A stretch of 64,000 nucleotides of DNA from Megalonaias nervosa (taxonomy: Eukaryota; Mollusca; Bivalvia; Unionida; Unionidae), in NCBI GenBank assembly GCA_016617855.1, contig JAECUM010016734.1, positions 1 through 64,000 on the forward strand, read 5' to 3'. This document shows, one piece after another, positions 30,466 through 43,119 of the stretch. The first letter of the stretch is position 1, and the number at the start of each line of letters is the position of its first letter. Both the position numbers and the translations under genes were made by a program. The notes below the pieces were generated by a model, which was not told where the DNA came from, ran no database searches, and worked only from the letters and a program-made list of their open reading frames with translations.

Positions 30466-32087
30466 ACAAATAAATTGCATTGGTGGAAAGTTCTGTCCTT
30501 GTAATCTAGTACTTGTATGGAAAAGCTCGACAACTGAACACGAGAAAATTAAAAGAATACAATTTATTTCAAATGTTAACACTCAGATAAATAAAATTTA
30601 AATGCACAATGTTGAGAGTGAATTTTTTAAACTTGAGTGTTTAAATGAAAAGGGTCTGTATCTGCATGTTGTGCTAGTTTTTAAATGTGATATGATACCA
30701 TATCATGAACAGTAACAGAATTCACACAAAATCCTCTACAAAATTTAGAATTTGCAAATATATAACTCTGAGATCCACTCTGCTCTAGATTTTGTATACT
30801 TCTGATATGTCTAACTTTTGAAATAATTATCACTGTAACCTGCAGGCCCAATTATTTGGGGGGGGGGGGTGACTTGTTTTGCAGGAGTGGACTAAATTCT
30901 TAAATCATCTTTATACAAAGATGATTCTTACCCATCCTGCCAATTTTTTTAAGTTTTAATATTTACAACATTTTTATTGAGTTTATGAAGTACAAAATGA
31001 AAGTTCCTTCGTAAAACAATCGGCTTAAAAAAGATGATTCTTTGGCAACATGTGTGATTATGTTAATTCACATCTAGCTCATATTTTGTATTTTTATGAT
31101 TATTTTAAAATGTGATACACATATTGATAATGTATCTGTTGACTCCATAACTCTTACCCGTTTAGTTCCAGCAGAGTTATCTCTCTTAATTGCAATGGAG
31201 TACCTGGTTCAGTCCATGTCAAATTGACAATATAACTTTTTTCTCTATGCCAGTATATGACACACATGCTGGAGTAGGATAGAAAGTGAGGTCTCTGGAA
31301 AAATGCACGGTACTATTATACCTATAGGGGACAGCCTCTCAGTGTGTCCATAGAAATGCACAGATGCTATGAGGGCACCATTTAAAAATGTACAAGTTCG
31401 AGGTAGTAAAATAAATGGACACTTAACATTTTTGTTCAAATCTTGACAGTCTTTTAACAATAAAATGTATAAAATCTTCAGAAAATAACATCTTGGCTTA
31501 GGTGGGGGCTTTTGATAAATATTGTTATAGCAGACAGAATTGTTTGGCTTGATGGCTTTGTCAGTAGAACCATGCATGTAACAAAATAAGTTATGTAACC
31601 ATGATATAGATGATGTTGGCCTAATACTGGCTATGTTAACTGCAAAATATGATAAATCGTGTATAAAATGCAACTATTTTGTTCTTGAAAGGTATGCAAT
31701 AAACCAGGATAGAGAACACTAGAGAGTTCAAAGAAGGTGGCTTGGTTGTGGTAGAGTATTTTGTATCATATAGGATATTCTGGTATCTGTAATTTTAGGT
31801 AATTTATTGGCATTCCTTCCAATTTTTCTGTTTAATTATCCTCCAATAATTGTCCATTTTGTACACTTTCTTGGCTAGAAATTCTTCATGCAGTTCAAGT
31901 TTTTTGGCATTCCCTTTTGTAGAAGCAGTAGGAATAACATTCAGACAAGAGCAGTTTCTTTAAGTCAGCAATTCCCACTGACACTTGCATTCACCCGTTT
32001 ATAACCCACAGTTGACTTTCAATTATTTTTAATTATTTCTGACCAGCTGTTTCTTTTGGGAATTCTTCGTATATGGCCAAACCTTTC
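30466..32087. other. spacer, no gene recognised
   Basis: A 142-codon open frame on the minus strand (31245-31673) has no motif, exon signals or similarity that I recognise. A G10 run lies near 30858-30868. Nothing else is supported. Confidence 0.45.
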
Positions 32088-32412
32088 TGAGTGGTAACCA
32101 TATTACCTGTATATTGACCATTTCTTCCATTCAAGTCCATACTGAGTGGCAACCACATTACCCACATATTGCTCATTCCTTCCATTCAGGTCCATACTGA
32201 GTGATAAACTCATCACCCACATATTGCCAATTCCTTCCATTCAAGTCCTTACTGAGGGGTAACCACATTACCCACATATTGCCCATTCCTTCCATTCAAG
32301 TCCTTACTGAGGGGTAACCACATTACCCACATATTGCCCATTCCTTCCATTCAAGTTCATACTCAGTGATTAGCACATTAGTTACATATTGCCCATTTCT
32401 TCAAGTCCATAC
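32088..32412. repeat. ~58-bp minisatellite, about six units
   Basis: 'accacattacccacatattgcccattccttccattcaagtcc(a/t)tactgag', with diverged end units. Confidence 0.92.
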
Positions 32413-33094
32413 TGCTCTGCAAACTTTGCGTCCCATTGCAAGAATCCAAATAGCACAGGATCAGATTGGCATCTTCATGGAAGGCTGCACTCCATGTGCC
32501 GGTGATGTAGAGAACATGGACTTGTAACAAGCTATCATTATATGAGAATTTGCAGCTTTGATATCACCATCAAAGCAGTGTCATGTTTGGTCAAACTTAA
32601 TGTAGTTTTTGTTCGTTATTTCATTTTTCGCCGATGAGTGATGATGCCTTTTTTTTAGTTCGATGGAGAGTGGTGGATCTAGGGGAACAGATCCATCAGT
32701 TTTGTAATCATCTTTCAGAGTTATGGATTGGATTGGTGGTTGGTTCTTGGAAGAAATCAATTAAGATTCATGACCACATGCAAATCATTTGTGATCACCC
32801 TGGAACAAGTGATATGTTGTTTGTGATCACTCTGGGACAAATGATTTTTGGAGGTGTGGGTAATGTAATAAACCTAGGGTATTTGGATTCTCTGTTTACT
32901 GCTTTTTTAGATTTTAGGATTATTTCTTTTTTATGAGGAGTTGGCATTTGGAAGATATTTCTCAGCCTAAGTAATCAGCCAATTTCTATAACCAAATGTC
33001 ATATTGTATGGTATTCATGAAACTTTATGATAGCATGGATTAGTTTCATAAAATGGACTTTTCCTAATTTCTCAACATTTGGAATTATGGGGAT
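32413..33094. other. spacer, no gene recognised
   Basis: Short open frames only, with no recognisable domain or exon. Confidence 0.4.
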
Positions 33095-33225
33095 ATTTTT
33101 ATGTGTTTGTAATTTGAGATAGGAATAATTCTTTGTACTGTGTGTTTGTAATTCGAGATAGGAATAATTCTTGTACTGTGTGTCTGTAATTTGAGATAGG
33201 AATAATTCTTTGTACTGCATGTTTG
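33095..33225. repeat. ~39-bp minisatellite, three units
   Basis: 'tgtgtttgtaattcgagataggaataattctttgtac' repeated three times. Confidence 0.9.
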
Positions 33226-33511
33226 TTTTGTTTCTGGATTGCATTGTGGGAAGTAATAACATTCAGCTTGAAAAGACATACTGGTGAATCATACAAATAT
33301 GAAGCAAGGTAAGCCATTCAAGTGTGAAATTAGTTTTATGATGTGTGGTCATTAGAGAAAAATTACTTATAATATTCATGCCATTAAGAACCTTTCAGTT
33401 GACGATGACTGTGGTCTTGAGGTACTTGCAAATAGGGGAAACAATTGACATTAAGCCACTCACAAGTGTTTGATTTGCTCAGTTGAGAGACTCCTTGCTT
33501 GTAAAAATATT

Positions 33512-33600
33512 ATGTATATCTAATTTGCATTATTTGTTAGTTTTTTACATTAATTTTATTTCATTATATGCTGTTGTAATGTAGCATTGTATGTGGGACT
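33512..33600 (+). repeat. LTR end fragment, Gmr1-like family (diverged)
   Basis: 'atgtatatctaatttgcattatttgttag' and 'tttcattatatgctgttgtaatg' parallel the first ~90 bp of LTR D at 26273 in order and spacing. Confidence 0.4.
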
Positions 33601-34044
33601 TAACCTTGTCCAAAATCAAGTTTATTTTCTACTTGACCTGAATTATTGATTTTTTAATTCTGTAAACAACTAACACATGGCTAAAATATTCTCAGTGTGT
33701 ATGGGTTTAATATCTGGATCACTGTTAACAGAAGTAAATGTTTATTTGGGTCTGGGTCTAGGTTACTGAAATTCCCCTACAAATTACCTGGTGTACCTGA
33801 CGTAGTTCAGGTTATAAATTTTCATAACAGACTTTCTAATTATTGCCAACAGGCACATCAATGGAAAAGACAATTAAATAGTAGATGCACTTTCACATAT
33901 GTAAAAATATTACACTGTTTCATGTATACTTTGTGTCATTCATAAGATTATTTTCTCATGTAACCTTTTATAACATGTATATTTGACTCATAGTAAAAAT
34001 GAAAGTTTAATTGCATAAATCTTGTTCTTTATGAGTGTAGGTGT

Positions 34045-34105
34045 TATCTATATGTAATCTGCATTGTTTGTTAGATTTTTTTCACTGTATGCTATGGATA
34101 ATTGT
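34045..34105 (+). repeat. second LTR end fragment (diverged)
   Basis: 'atctatatgtaatctgcattgtttgttag' resembles the same LTR D end. It is shorter and more diverged than the 33.5-kb fragment. Confidence 0.3.
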
Positions 34106-34624
34106 AATTTTCTAGCTGACCTTGTCCAAATGCACATGTGCACACACACACATTACATAAATACATACAAAATTAAAAAGATCTAAAAAGCTTAAAATGT
34201 TAACATTTTAATTTTTTATCTCTTGTATGCTGCAACATTAACCCATCCAACCCTTTCTGTAATTGCACAAGATTTGAAATCATAAAACCTGTCAATATAA
34301 CATAGGAAATAGATCACTGAAACAATGCTGTATACAGCCTACATGTGGTATCCATATGGTAGCAAAACTTAAATGAAGAAATATAAACTCTCTGGGAACT
34401 CTCAAGGAAAACTGGGAAGATAATTATTTATTAAAATACCAATTAGCCAGTTAGGTGTCAGCCCAAGCAGCTTAAAAAAATTCCTTACGTTAGTAAATTA
34501 CAATTATGATCAATATTTTTATCTACTCACTTGTCCCTACCTACCCCTGCAACTTGTCTCAACTTATTCCTCTTGAGAGCCCCTTTTATTCCTGAATTGC
34601 ACATGACTCTTCATTTTTTAAATT

Positions 34625-34975
34625 TTTAATTTCTTCATTAAAAATGTTGACCACTCACAGCCAGGAAAATTCTTTCTTTATTAACAAAATGTGGCCACTC
34701 ATGGCCAGGAAAATTATTTCCTCATTAAAAACAGCTGGTCATTCACAGCCAGGAAACTTGTATCTTCATTAAAAAAAGTTGGCCACTCATAGCCAGTACA
34801 TAATCTCTTCATTAAAAAAAAAGTTGGCCACTCATGGCCAGTAAATAATCTCTTCATTAAAAAATGCTGCCATTCACAGCCAGAAAACTTGTCTCTTCAA
34901 TGAAAAATTTGGCCATTCATAGCTAGGAAACTTGTCTCTCATAAAATAAGTTGGTCACTCATAGCCTGGAAACTT
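34625..34975. repeat. ~45-bp minisatellite, about eight units
   Basis: 'cttcattaaaaaaagttggccactcatagccag(g/t)aaa', diverged units. Confidence 0.9.
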
Positions 34976-35424
34976 TTAGAAACTTACATATTGCACAAAT
35001 ATACCATCAACCATAATTCAGAGATCACAAGTAAATTTCTTTCCAAAATGGATACTGAAAATAATGGTGTACTTAATTTCATAAAATGAATTCAAGACAT
35101 AAGCAAAACGTGGTAACGTTCAATTGCAGAAGTTGCTCTGTGGATTCCAAATTTGGAAACACTGCTTTAAAACTTTTCTTGACATCTCATGGTCATGTAT
35201 CTTCATAAAACCTGATACAGATCTATGCGAGATGCCATCTTATGAGCCTACCTATCTGGAATAATAGCACACATTCTATGGAATCTTGGCAGCCATCTTA
35301 AATAGAGGTAGGAATCGTGTATACAATCAAAATACTTTTCTAGAGTCTAACTTGATACATACTCAGGACTAGAGTTGCCACCTGAAAAGCTCCAAAATAT
35401 AGAACAATGTATGAAATGGACATA

Positions 35425-35560
35425 TTTCAACACTATAATTTACTATTCAAAATGGACATATTTCTGCACCATAATTTACTATTCAAAATCGACATATTTC
35501 ACAACAACAATTTACTATTCAAAATTGACACATTTCAACATGTATTTTACTATTCAAAAG
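35425..35560. repeat. ~34-bp minisatellite, four units
   Basis: 'atttactattcaaaatggacatatttcaacac' repeated four times. Confidence 0.9.
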
Positions 35561-35944
35561 GGAATGATTCCTTAAAACATTTAACATGTGGCAATCCTAA
35601 CTATCAATATTGGTCAACAGTAGAATAAAACATGAACTAAATGATATAAAATGTCATAAAAAAGATTTCTAAAATGCTTGTTTGCACAGTTTTGCATGCA
35701 AAGTACCCCAGAAAGGTGGCACATGTAAAGTATCCAGAAGGGTCTCACCCCTGCTTGTCATGGACTTTTGAATTTTTTCATGATTTCTCCTGGATTTTTA
35801 TACTGGGAATTCCACCTCTGACATTTTCAAAAGGGAGGGATTTTCAGTATGTCAGGGAAACTGTTTTTATATGAGAATGGAATCTAAGTTTCCATAAATG
35901 TATGGTTGGTGCATAAATTTGTATGAATAAAGATAAAACTTGCT

Positions 35945-36965
35945 TTTGTAGCAGTGACCATGTGTTGCAACAATGACAGTAAGTCATGTCTATTAGGATT
36001 GTGGCAACAGCTTTGTAGCAGTGACCATGTGCTGGAAAAATGACACTGTCAATGTCTATTAGGATTGTGGCAGCAACTTGTAGCAGTGACCATGTGTTAC
36101 AGGAATGACACTGTCATGTCTATTAGGATTGTGGCAACAGCTTGTAGCAGTGACCATGTGCTGAAAAAATGACACTGTCAATGTCTATTAGGATTGTGGC
36201 AGCAACTTGTAGCAGTGACCATGTGTTACAGGAATGACACTGTCATGTCTATTAGGATTGTGGCAACAGCTTGTAGCAGTGATCATGTGCTGAAAAAATG
36301 ACACTGTCAATGTCTATTAGGATTGTGGCAACAGCTTGTAGCAGAGACCATGTGTTACAATGACACTGTCATTGTCTATTAGGATTGTGGCAACAGCTTG
36401 TAGCAGTGACCATGTGTTACAAGAATGACAATGTCATGTCTATTAGGATTGTGGCAACAGCTTGTAGCAGTGACCATGTGTTACAAGAACAACACTGTCA
36501 CGTCTATTAGCATTGTGGCAACAGCTTGTAGCAGTGACCATGTGTTACAAGAATGACACTGTCATGTCTGTTAGGATTGTGGCAACAGCTTGTAGCAGTG
36601 ACCATGTGTTACAAGAATGACACTGTCATGTCTGTTAGGATTGTGGCAACAGCTTGTAGCAGTGACCATGTGCTGGAAAAATGACACTGTCAGTGTCTGT
36701 TAGGATTGTGACAACATATCTGGCAGTGACCATATGTTACAAGAATGACACTGTCATGTCTATTAGGATTGTGGCAACAACTTGTAGCAGTGACCATATG
36801 TTACAACAATGACACTGTCATGTCTATTAGAATTGTGGCAACAGCTTGTAGCAGTGACCATGTGCTGGAAAAATGACACTGTCAATGTCTATTAGGATCG
36901 TGACAACAGCTTCTGGCAGTGACCATGTGTTACAACAATGTCATGTCTATTAGGATTGTGGACAA
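35945..36965. repeat. 64-bp minisatellite, about sixteen units
   Basis: 'tagcagtgaccatgtgttacaagaatgacactgtcatgtctattaggattgtggcaacagctt'. Two alternating subtypes (ACAAGAATG and TGGAAAAATG variants) are interspersed, suggesting paired-unit amplification. Confidence 0.95.
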
Positions 36966-37659
36966 CACCAGATACATTACCAACAAAGAGCAAATATTAC
37001 ATGTCTGCCATTCTATAAAATTGCCAGTTGCTAAAATGCTTTTAAGAACTAGATAATGAAAGTGTCTCACTGATAAATTGCAAAAAGCCAATAAGTGCTT
37101 GATTATTGTATTTTATCTACAAGTTGAGTACTTACTTGACCAAACAAAGCATTGTTGAAGAGTGTTATAGGTTTTGTTATGCTGATGACATAAACTGTGT
37201 GCAATTTTCACTCATACTTTTCCTTTATAATGGGGTGAATGTTCTTTCACAGTATATTTATATATACAACACAGCCATTATACATATTATGTCAAAAAAT
37301 GGAATATCCTTTCTTTTTATTCATTAAATTCCTGCAACCATTTTGGCCAAAATAATAATCTTAAGTATTTTTTTTTAATCAAGAATTGTGCATCTTCCTT
37401 TACTCATCTGTGCCACCTTTTTATGCCTACTGGCAGTCAAATAGTTTCTTGTTCTCTATGTTATGCTTTTTACACTGAGAAACTAGTGTATCGTATTTGT
37501 ACATAAGCGCTTTTCTTTTCTTGCTTACATATAGAAAATTGTTCAAAATTTTAATCAAATTTTCATTTATCAGAATTTCTTCAATATTATATAGAATTTT
37601 ACAAAACATTTTGTAGCAATTCTACCAACGCCCAGAATGGTTGGCATCTCTGGATCATG
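36966..37659. other. AT-rich spacer, no gene recognised
   Basis: No supported feature. Confidence 0.5.
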
Positions 37660-38215
37660 TGCATGCCAAAGTAGAAGTAGATATGATACAAGTGTCATGC
37701 ATGTAGTGTTGGAATTTACCTGTATCTTTAAATTATGTATATGCCAAAATAGAAGTAGATGAGATACAAGTGTCATGCATGTAGTGTTGGTATTTACCTG
37801 TATCTTTAAATTATGTATATGCCAAAACAATTACAGGTGTAGTGTTGGTATTTACCTGTATCTTTAAATTATGTATATGCCAACACAATTACAGGTGTAG
37901 TGTTGGTATTTACCTGTATCTTTAAATTATGTATATGCCAAAGTAGAAGTAGATGAGATACAAGTGTCATGCATGTAGTGTTGGTATTTACCTGTATCTT
38001 TAAATTATGTATATGCCAAAACAATTACAGGTGTAGTGTTGGTATTTACCTGTATCTTTAAATTATGTATATGCCAAAACAATTACAGGTGTAGTGTTGG
38101 TATTTACCTGTATCTTTAAATTATGTATATGCCAAAACAATTACAGGTGTAGTGTTGGCATTTACCTATATCTTTAAATTATGTATATGCCAAAACAATT
38201 ACAGGATATACAAGT
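37660..38215. repeat. compound minisatellite with ~56- and ~90-bp unit types
   Basis: All units share 'gtagtgttggtatttacctgtatctttaaattatgtatatgcca'. Some continue with 'aaacaattacaggt', others with 'aagtagaagtagatgagatacaagtgtcatgcat'. Confidence 0.93.
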
Positions 38216-38394
38216 GTCATGGCTGGATGTAGTATTTACCAACAAAATGATCAGATTGTTTTATTTGTTAGTTTTAAATTCAACAATGTTGATTTGAAGA
38301 TGAACATGGACAAAAATAATAAAAAGAAGGATCATGTAAGATTTCATACATGCATTTAAGATGAGTGCCTCAAATCTTAATGTATTGCCCACAA

Positions 38395-38700
38395 ATCAAT
38401 GAGTTTAATTATCCTATGAATCAATGGGTTTAAGTATGGCCTATGAATTGCTGGGTTTAAGTATGGCCTATGAATCATTGGGTTTTATTATGGTTTACAA
38501 ATCACTGGGTTTAATTACGGCCTACAAATCAATGGGTTTAGTTATGGCCTACAAATTACTGTGTTTAATTATGGCCTACAAATCACTGGATTTAATTATG
38601 GCCTGCAAATCACTGGGTTTAATTATGGTCTACAAATCACAGGGTAATTATGGCCTGCATGTCACTGGGTTTAATCATGGCCTGCAAATTGTTAAAAGGA
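38395..38700. repeat. 27-bp minisatellite, about eleven units
   Basis: 'atggcctacaaatcactgggtttaatt'. The 27-bp period keeps one reading frame open, which is not evidence of coding. Confidence 0.93.
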
Positions 38701-38799
38701 ATATAAATCTTTTTGTTTTCTTGCATGCTAACTTCATATTCATGATCCGACAGAAATCTATACAAAATCAAATTCTCTTGGTAACAAAGCAAGCTGTAC

Positions 38800-38935
38800 T
38801 TTCTATACTTGAAGGCTGCCTAAATGTTATTATACTATCTGTACTTTCTATGCTTGAAGGCTGCCTAAATGTTATCATACTATCTGTACTTTCTATGCTT
38901 GAAGGCTGCCTAAATGTTATTATACTATCTTTGAA
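38800..38935. repeat. 45-bp minisatellite, three near-identical units
   Basis: 'ctgtactttctatgcttgaaggctgcctaaatgttatcatactat'. Confidence 0.93.
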
Positions 38936-39116
38936 ATTAACCTCAACCTCACTCTAAGATTCTACAAATTTAATGTTAATTAGTTACAATTAATGTTAAT
39001 TAGTTACAATGCACTGAAACCCCACCTCCAGACAAAAAAATGATCAGCAAAGTAACTATTCACTATTATGCAACACAGAATAAAGTGCTGAACTAAAGTA
39101 CTGTAACAAACATACA

Positions 39117-39650
39117 ACTCGAGAGTCTCTGGGATGGAATGCATAACTCAAGAATCTCTTGGATGGAATGCATAACTCAAGATTCTCTTGGATGGAATGC
39201 ACAACTCGAGTCTCTGGGATGGAATGCATAACTCAAGAGTCTCTTGGATGGAATGCACAACTCGAGAGTCTCTGGGATGGAATGAATAACTCAAGAGTCT
39301 CTGGGATGGAATGCACAACTCAAGAGTCTCTTGGATGGAATGAATAACTCAAGACTCTCTTGGATGGAATGCACAACTCGAGTCTCTGGGATGGAATGCA
39401 TAACTCAAGAGTCTCTTGGATGGAATGCACAACTCAAGTCTCTGGGATGGAATGCATAACTCAAGAGTCTCTTGGATGGAATGCACAACTCAAGTCTCTT
39501 GGATGGAATGCACAACTCAAGAGTCTCTGGGATGGAATGAATAACTCAAGAGTCTCTTGGATGGAATGCACAACTCAAGAGTCTCTTGGATGGAATGAAT
39601 AACTCGAGTCTCTTGGATGGAATGCACAACTCAAGAGTCTCTTGTATAAA
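39117..39650. repeat. ~29-bp minisatellite, about eighteen units
   Basis: 'ctcaagagtctcttggatggaatgcacaa' with CTCGAG and CTGGGATGG variants. Runs of variants repeat in the same order, indicating multi-unit duplication. Confidence 0.95.
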
Positions 39651-39684
39651 ATGTACATTACAATACTGGCTTGAAAAATCTAAA

Positions 39685-40042
39685 CAGGTCATCTACATAG
39701 GAATACAAATATGTCTGTCAAATTTCCTTTGTATACCTAACCATAAACAGGTCATCTACATAGGAATACAAATATATCTGTCAAATTTCCTTTGTATACC
39801 TAACCATAAACAGTTCATCTACATAGGAATACAAATATGTCTGTCAAATTTCCTTTGTATACCTAACCATAAACAGTTCATCTACATAGGAATACAAATA
39901 TGTCTGTCAAATTTCCTTTGTATACCTAACCATAAACAGGTCATCTACATAGGAATACAAATATGTCTGTCAAATTTCCTTTGTATACCTAACCATAAAC
40001 AGTTCATCTACATAGGAATACAAATATATCTGTCAAATTAAA
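39685..40042. repeat. 63-bp minisatellite, 5.5 units
   Basis: 'aacaggtcatctacataggaatacaaatatgtctgtcaaatttcctttgtatacctaaccata', almost identical copies. Its in-frame translation (period 21) is a by-product. Confidence 0.95.
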
Positions 40043-40365
40043 GTGGGTTTTTGCTTAATTGTGCCAAAATGTTTTCTGCAAAAACAAAGTTTCCAAAATT
40101 AAAAACTGTAGAAGATGGAATTTGGACTCAAAATCTAAATAGGCCTCACAGACATGAATACAACAATACCTATAAAACTGCATTGCCAGCCTCAAGTGTA
40201 GAATTATTCTAACAAGGTTTCTGTCAAAAAAAGTACAATTCCAAAGAGTTCAAAACTATGTAAATATGAAAGACCAAAAATTTGATAACAGTGTGATGAT
40301 CAAATAAGGTTATCAATATATGCAAAGAAAACCTGCTAGCCAAATTTTATATATATATATATATA

Positions 40366-40538
40366 TAGTGGATTCCTGTTAATTGGGGCACATCAGGATT
40401 CGAACACTTTGTCGCAATTAAGAGGCTACCCCAATTATGTGGAAGACTTAAAAAGGTATACATGTATTTTGTCCTATAAGATTTGTCCCAAATAAACAGC
40501 TGCCCCAATTAAAAGATGGCCCAATTAACTGGAATCTA

Positions 40539-40541
<3 letters not shown>
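40366..40541. mobile_element. ~175-bp MITE with ~23-bp inverted ends (Tigger/pogo-like)
   Basis: The left end 'agtggattcctgttaattggg' is inverted at the right end 'cccaattaactggaatctactg'. TA repeats flank both sides, compatible with TA target duplication. CAGT-type ends and TA targets are typical of Tigger/pogo-derived non-autonomous elements. The interior repeats 'ccccaatta' and has no coding. Confidence 0.65.
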
Positions 40542-40583
<42 letters not shown>

Positions 40584-40604
40584 TATGCTGGGTGGCTAGA
40601 CAGG

Positions 40605-40905
40605 ACCAAATCAAGATTCCCCAGATCAGATATATTATGGCTGGACAATATTAAATCAAGATTTCCCTGATCAGACAAAATATGGCGAGACAGGATTAAA
40701 TCAAGATTCCCCCAATCAGATGAAATATGGCTAGACAAGATTAAATCGAGATACCCCAGTCAGATGAAATATGGCTAGACAAGACTAAATCAAGATTCCC
40801 CCAATCAGATGAAACATGGCTAGAGAGGATTCGATCGACATTCCCCAGATAGATGAAATATGGCAAGACAGAATTAAGTCAAGATTCCCCCAATGTAAGC
40901 AGAAG
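40605..40905. repeat. 45-bp minisatellite, about six units
   Basis: 'atggctagacaagattaaatcaagattcccccaatcagatgaaat' with moderate divergence. Confidence 0.92.
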
Positions 40906-41149
40906 AAGCATTTAAAAGCCAACATGACTTGCATGGAAATATAAAAAAATAAAATCCTTAACCTCTTGCAAACTCAACTAAAATGGATTCTCAAATTTAA
41001 AGTTTATTAGAGGTGATTATTTCTCTCTCTCTCTCTTGTACATTTGCATACTTTCCTTAGATTTAATTCTGAAACTAATTTTGCCCAAAATTATTTTAAT
41101 AACTGGTCTGCACTTGACAAAATGAATAGAAAAAATACATTATGTGTTA

Positions 41150-41475
41150 GTACTGTAGTCATACATATGATAACACTGAAGCCATACATATGATAATACT
41201 AGTTATACACATGAGAACATTGTGGTCATACATGTAATGCTGTAGTCATATATATGATAACACTGCAGTCATACATATGATAACACTGTAGTCATACATA
41301 TGATAATACTAGTTATACACATGAGAACACTGTGGTCATACATGTAATGCTGTAGTCATATATATGATAACAATGTAGTCATACATGTGATAACACTATA
41401 GTCATTCATATGATAACAACATAGCCATAAATATGATAACACTGTAGTCATACATTGATAATATTAGTCATAATA
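41150..41475. repeat. ~23-bp minisatellite
   Basis: 'actgtagtcatacatatgataac', about thirteen diverged units. A block including 'tatacacatgagaaca(c/t)tgtggtcatacatgtaatg' is duplicated at 41210 and 41320. Confidence 0.9.
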
Positions 41476-42289
41476 CTGTCGTCATGATATTTTCATTGAT
41501 GCTTTTCATGTGATGCTTGTTGATACTGCTGAACACCTGAGTTCAATTTCAGTTAATATTATCTCCTTCATCTTGCAAGAAGTTATAAACATCAAAACTT
41601 CTTTAAAACAAAAGACACAGGTAGAAAATAAAGGCTAAGGAAAATTTCCATTATATTTGAATATATGAAAAAGAAGCTAAACTTGTTCTAAAATATACAC
41701 AACCAAGAATAAAATAAATAATTTCATACAAACATTTCACAACCTGCTTCCAACATCTTTACACTTGATATAGGTAAAATTTAATCTACTTATCTAGATG
41801 CCTACAAATTGCAAAGCATTTACTATTATAATAAAATGAGCAACAAAAACAAAACACGAGCAGAATGAATGGTGTATTAGTGCACAACACAAGCAGTCTT
41901 ATTGATGTATCACTGCACATCCACATGCTTTTCCAATATATTATTGATTATATAAGTACAATTTATAACATAATTCTTTAGAATTTTTCATTTGAGACCA
42001 AAGATAGATGGATTTGAAAACAAACATCATTTCACCGTCTCTCAACCTCAACCATATCTAACACAAATTCATTTGCATAACTTATGTCTTTCCTTCATGA
42101 TTGTGTATTCAAATTTTTTCTCTTTCACAATTTTGAAAACAAATGTCCCTTTCAAAGACACTATATTTTACGTTTTGACCCTTCGTGCTTGTGGCCTAGG
42201 AAAGAAGAAAAATCCTTGCACCCCATGAATATGTGGACAAGTATCTCTACAGCAACAGTGTAGGAAGAGGATAGACCGATGAATGGCTG
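41476..42289. other. AT-rich spacer, no gene recognised
   Basis: No supported feature. Confidence 0.5.
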
Positions 42290-42790
42290 AAATACATACA
42301 GAGAGACCATGACTGTATACAGACAGCGAGAGAGACCATGACTGTATACAGACATACAGAGAGACCATGACTGTATACAGACATACAGAGAGACCATGAC
42401 TGTATACAGACAGCGAGAGAGACCATGACTGTATACAGACAGCGAGAGAGACCATGACTGTATACAGACATACAGAGAGACCATGACTGTATACAGACAT
42501 ACAGAGAGACCATGACTGTATACAGACATACAGAGAGACCATGACTGTATACAGACAGCGAGAGAGACCATGACTGTATACAGACATACAGAGAGACCAT
42601 GACTGTATACAGACAGCGAGAGAGACCATGACTGTATACAGACATACAGAGAGACCATGACTGTATACAGACATACAGAGAGAGACCATGACTGTATACA
42701 AACATACAGAGACCATGACTGTATACAGATATAGAGAGAGACCATGACTGTATACAGACATAAAGAGAGACCATGACTGTATACATGTAA
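42290..42790. repeat. 29-bp minisatellite, about seventeen units
   Basis: 'ccatgactgtatacagacatacagagaga', with CAGCGAGAGA variants scattered through it. All three minus-strand frames stay open for 180-215 codons because the unit has no stop in any frame and its length is not a multiple of three. Confidence 0.95.
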
Positions 42791-43119
42791 TAAAAGACAA
42801 CACATCAGAAGTCACACTTACAAGTGCAATTTATAACAGTGCTGATTTTGACCGACAGTAGATAACTTATCACAGCTTTTTCTAAGTATATGTTTTGGGC
42901 CAAATATGGGCCACATTCCAAATCTTCAGAAAGATTAGTCTGAAAGCATTATCAACCAACTAGATGTGTCAGGAAGAGGGCATTGAGATACAAGCTTATT
43001 CTTGAGATAATAACATGCCTGACAGGCATAAATATTAAAATGCATCCAAATTATTGTCTAACACAAGACATTCTCAGTGCATCTGAGCTTACAATGAATG
43101 CACTGGACTTAATTAAATG

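Noticed and set aside
31245..31673. 142-codon open frame on the minus strand
   Set aside because: No domain, no exon-like borders, composition like the surrounding spacer; probably chance.
38395..40042. Tandem arrays considered as CRISPR-like
   Set aside because: Units are contiguous without unique spacers, in a eukaryotic context; these are ordinary minisatellites.
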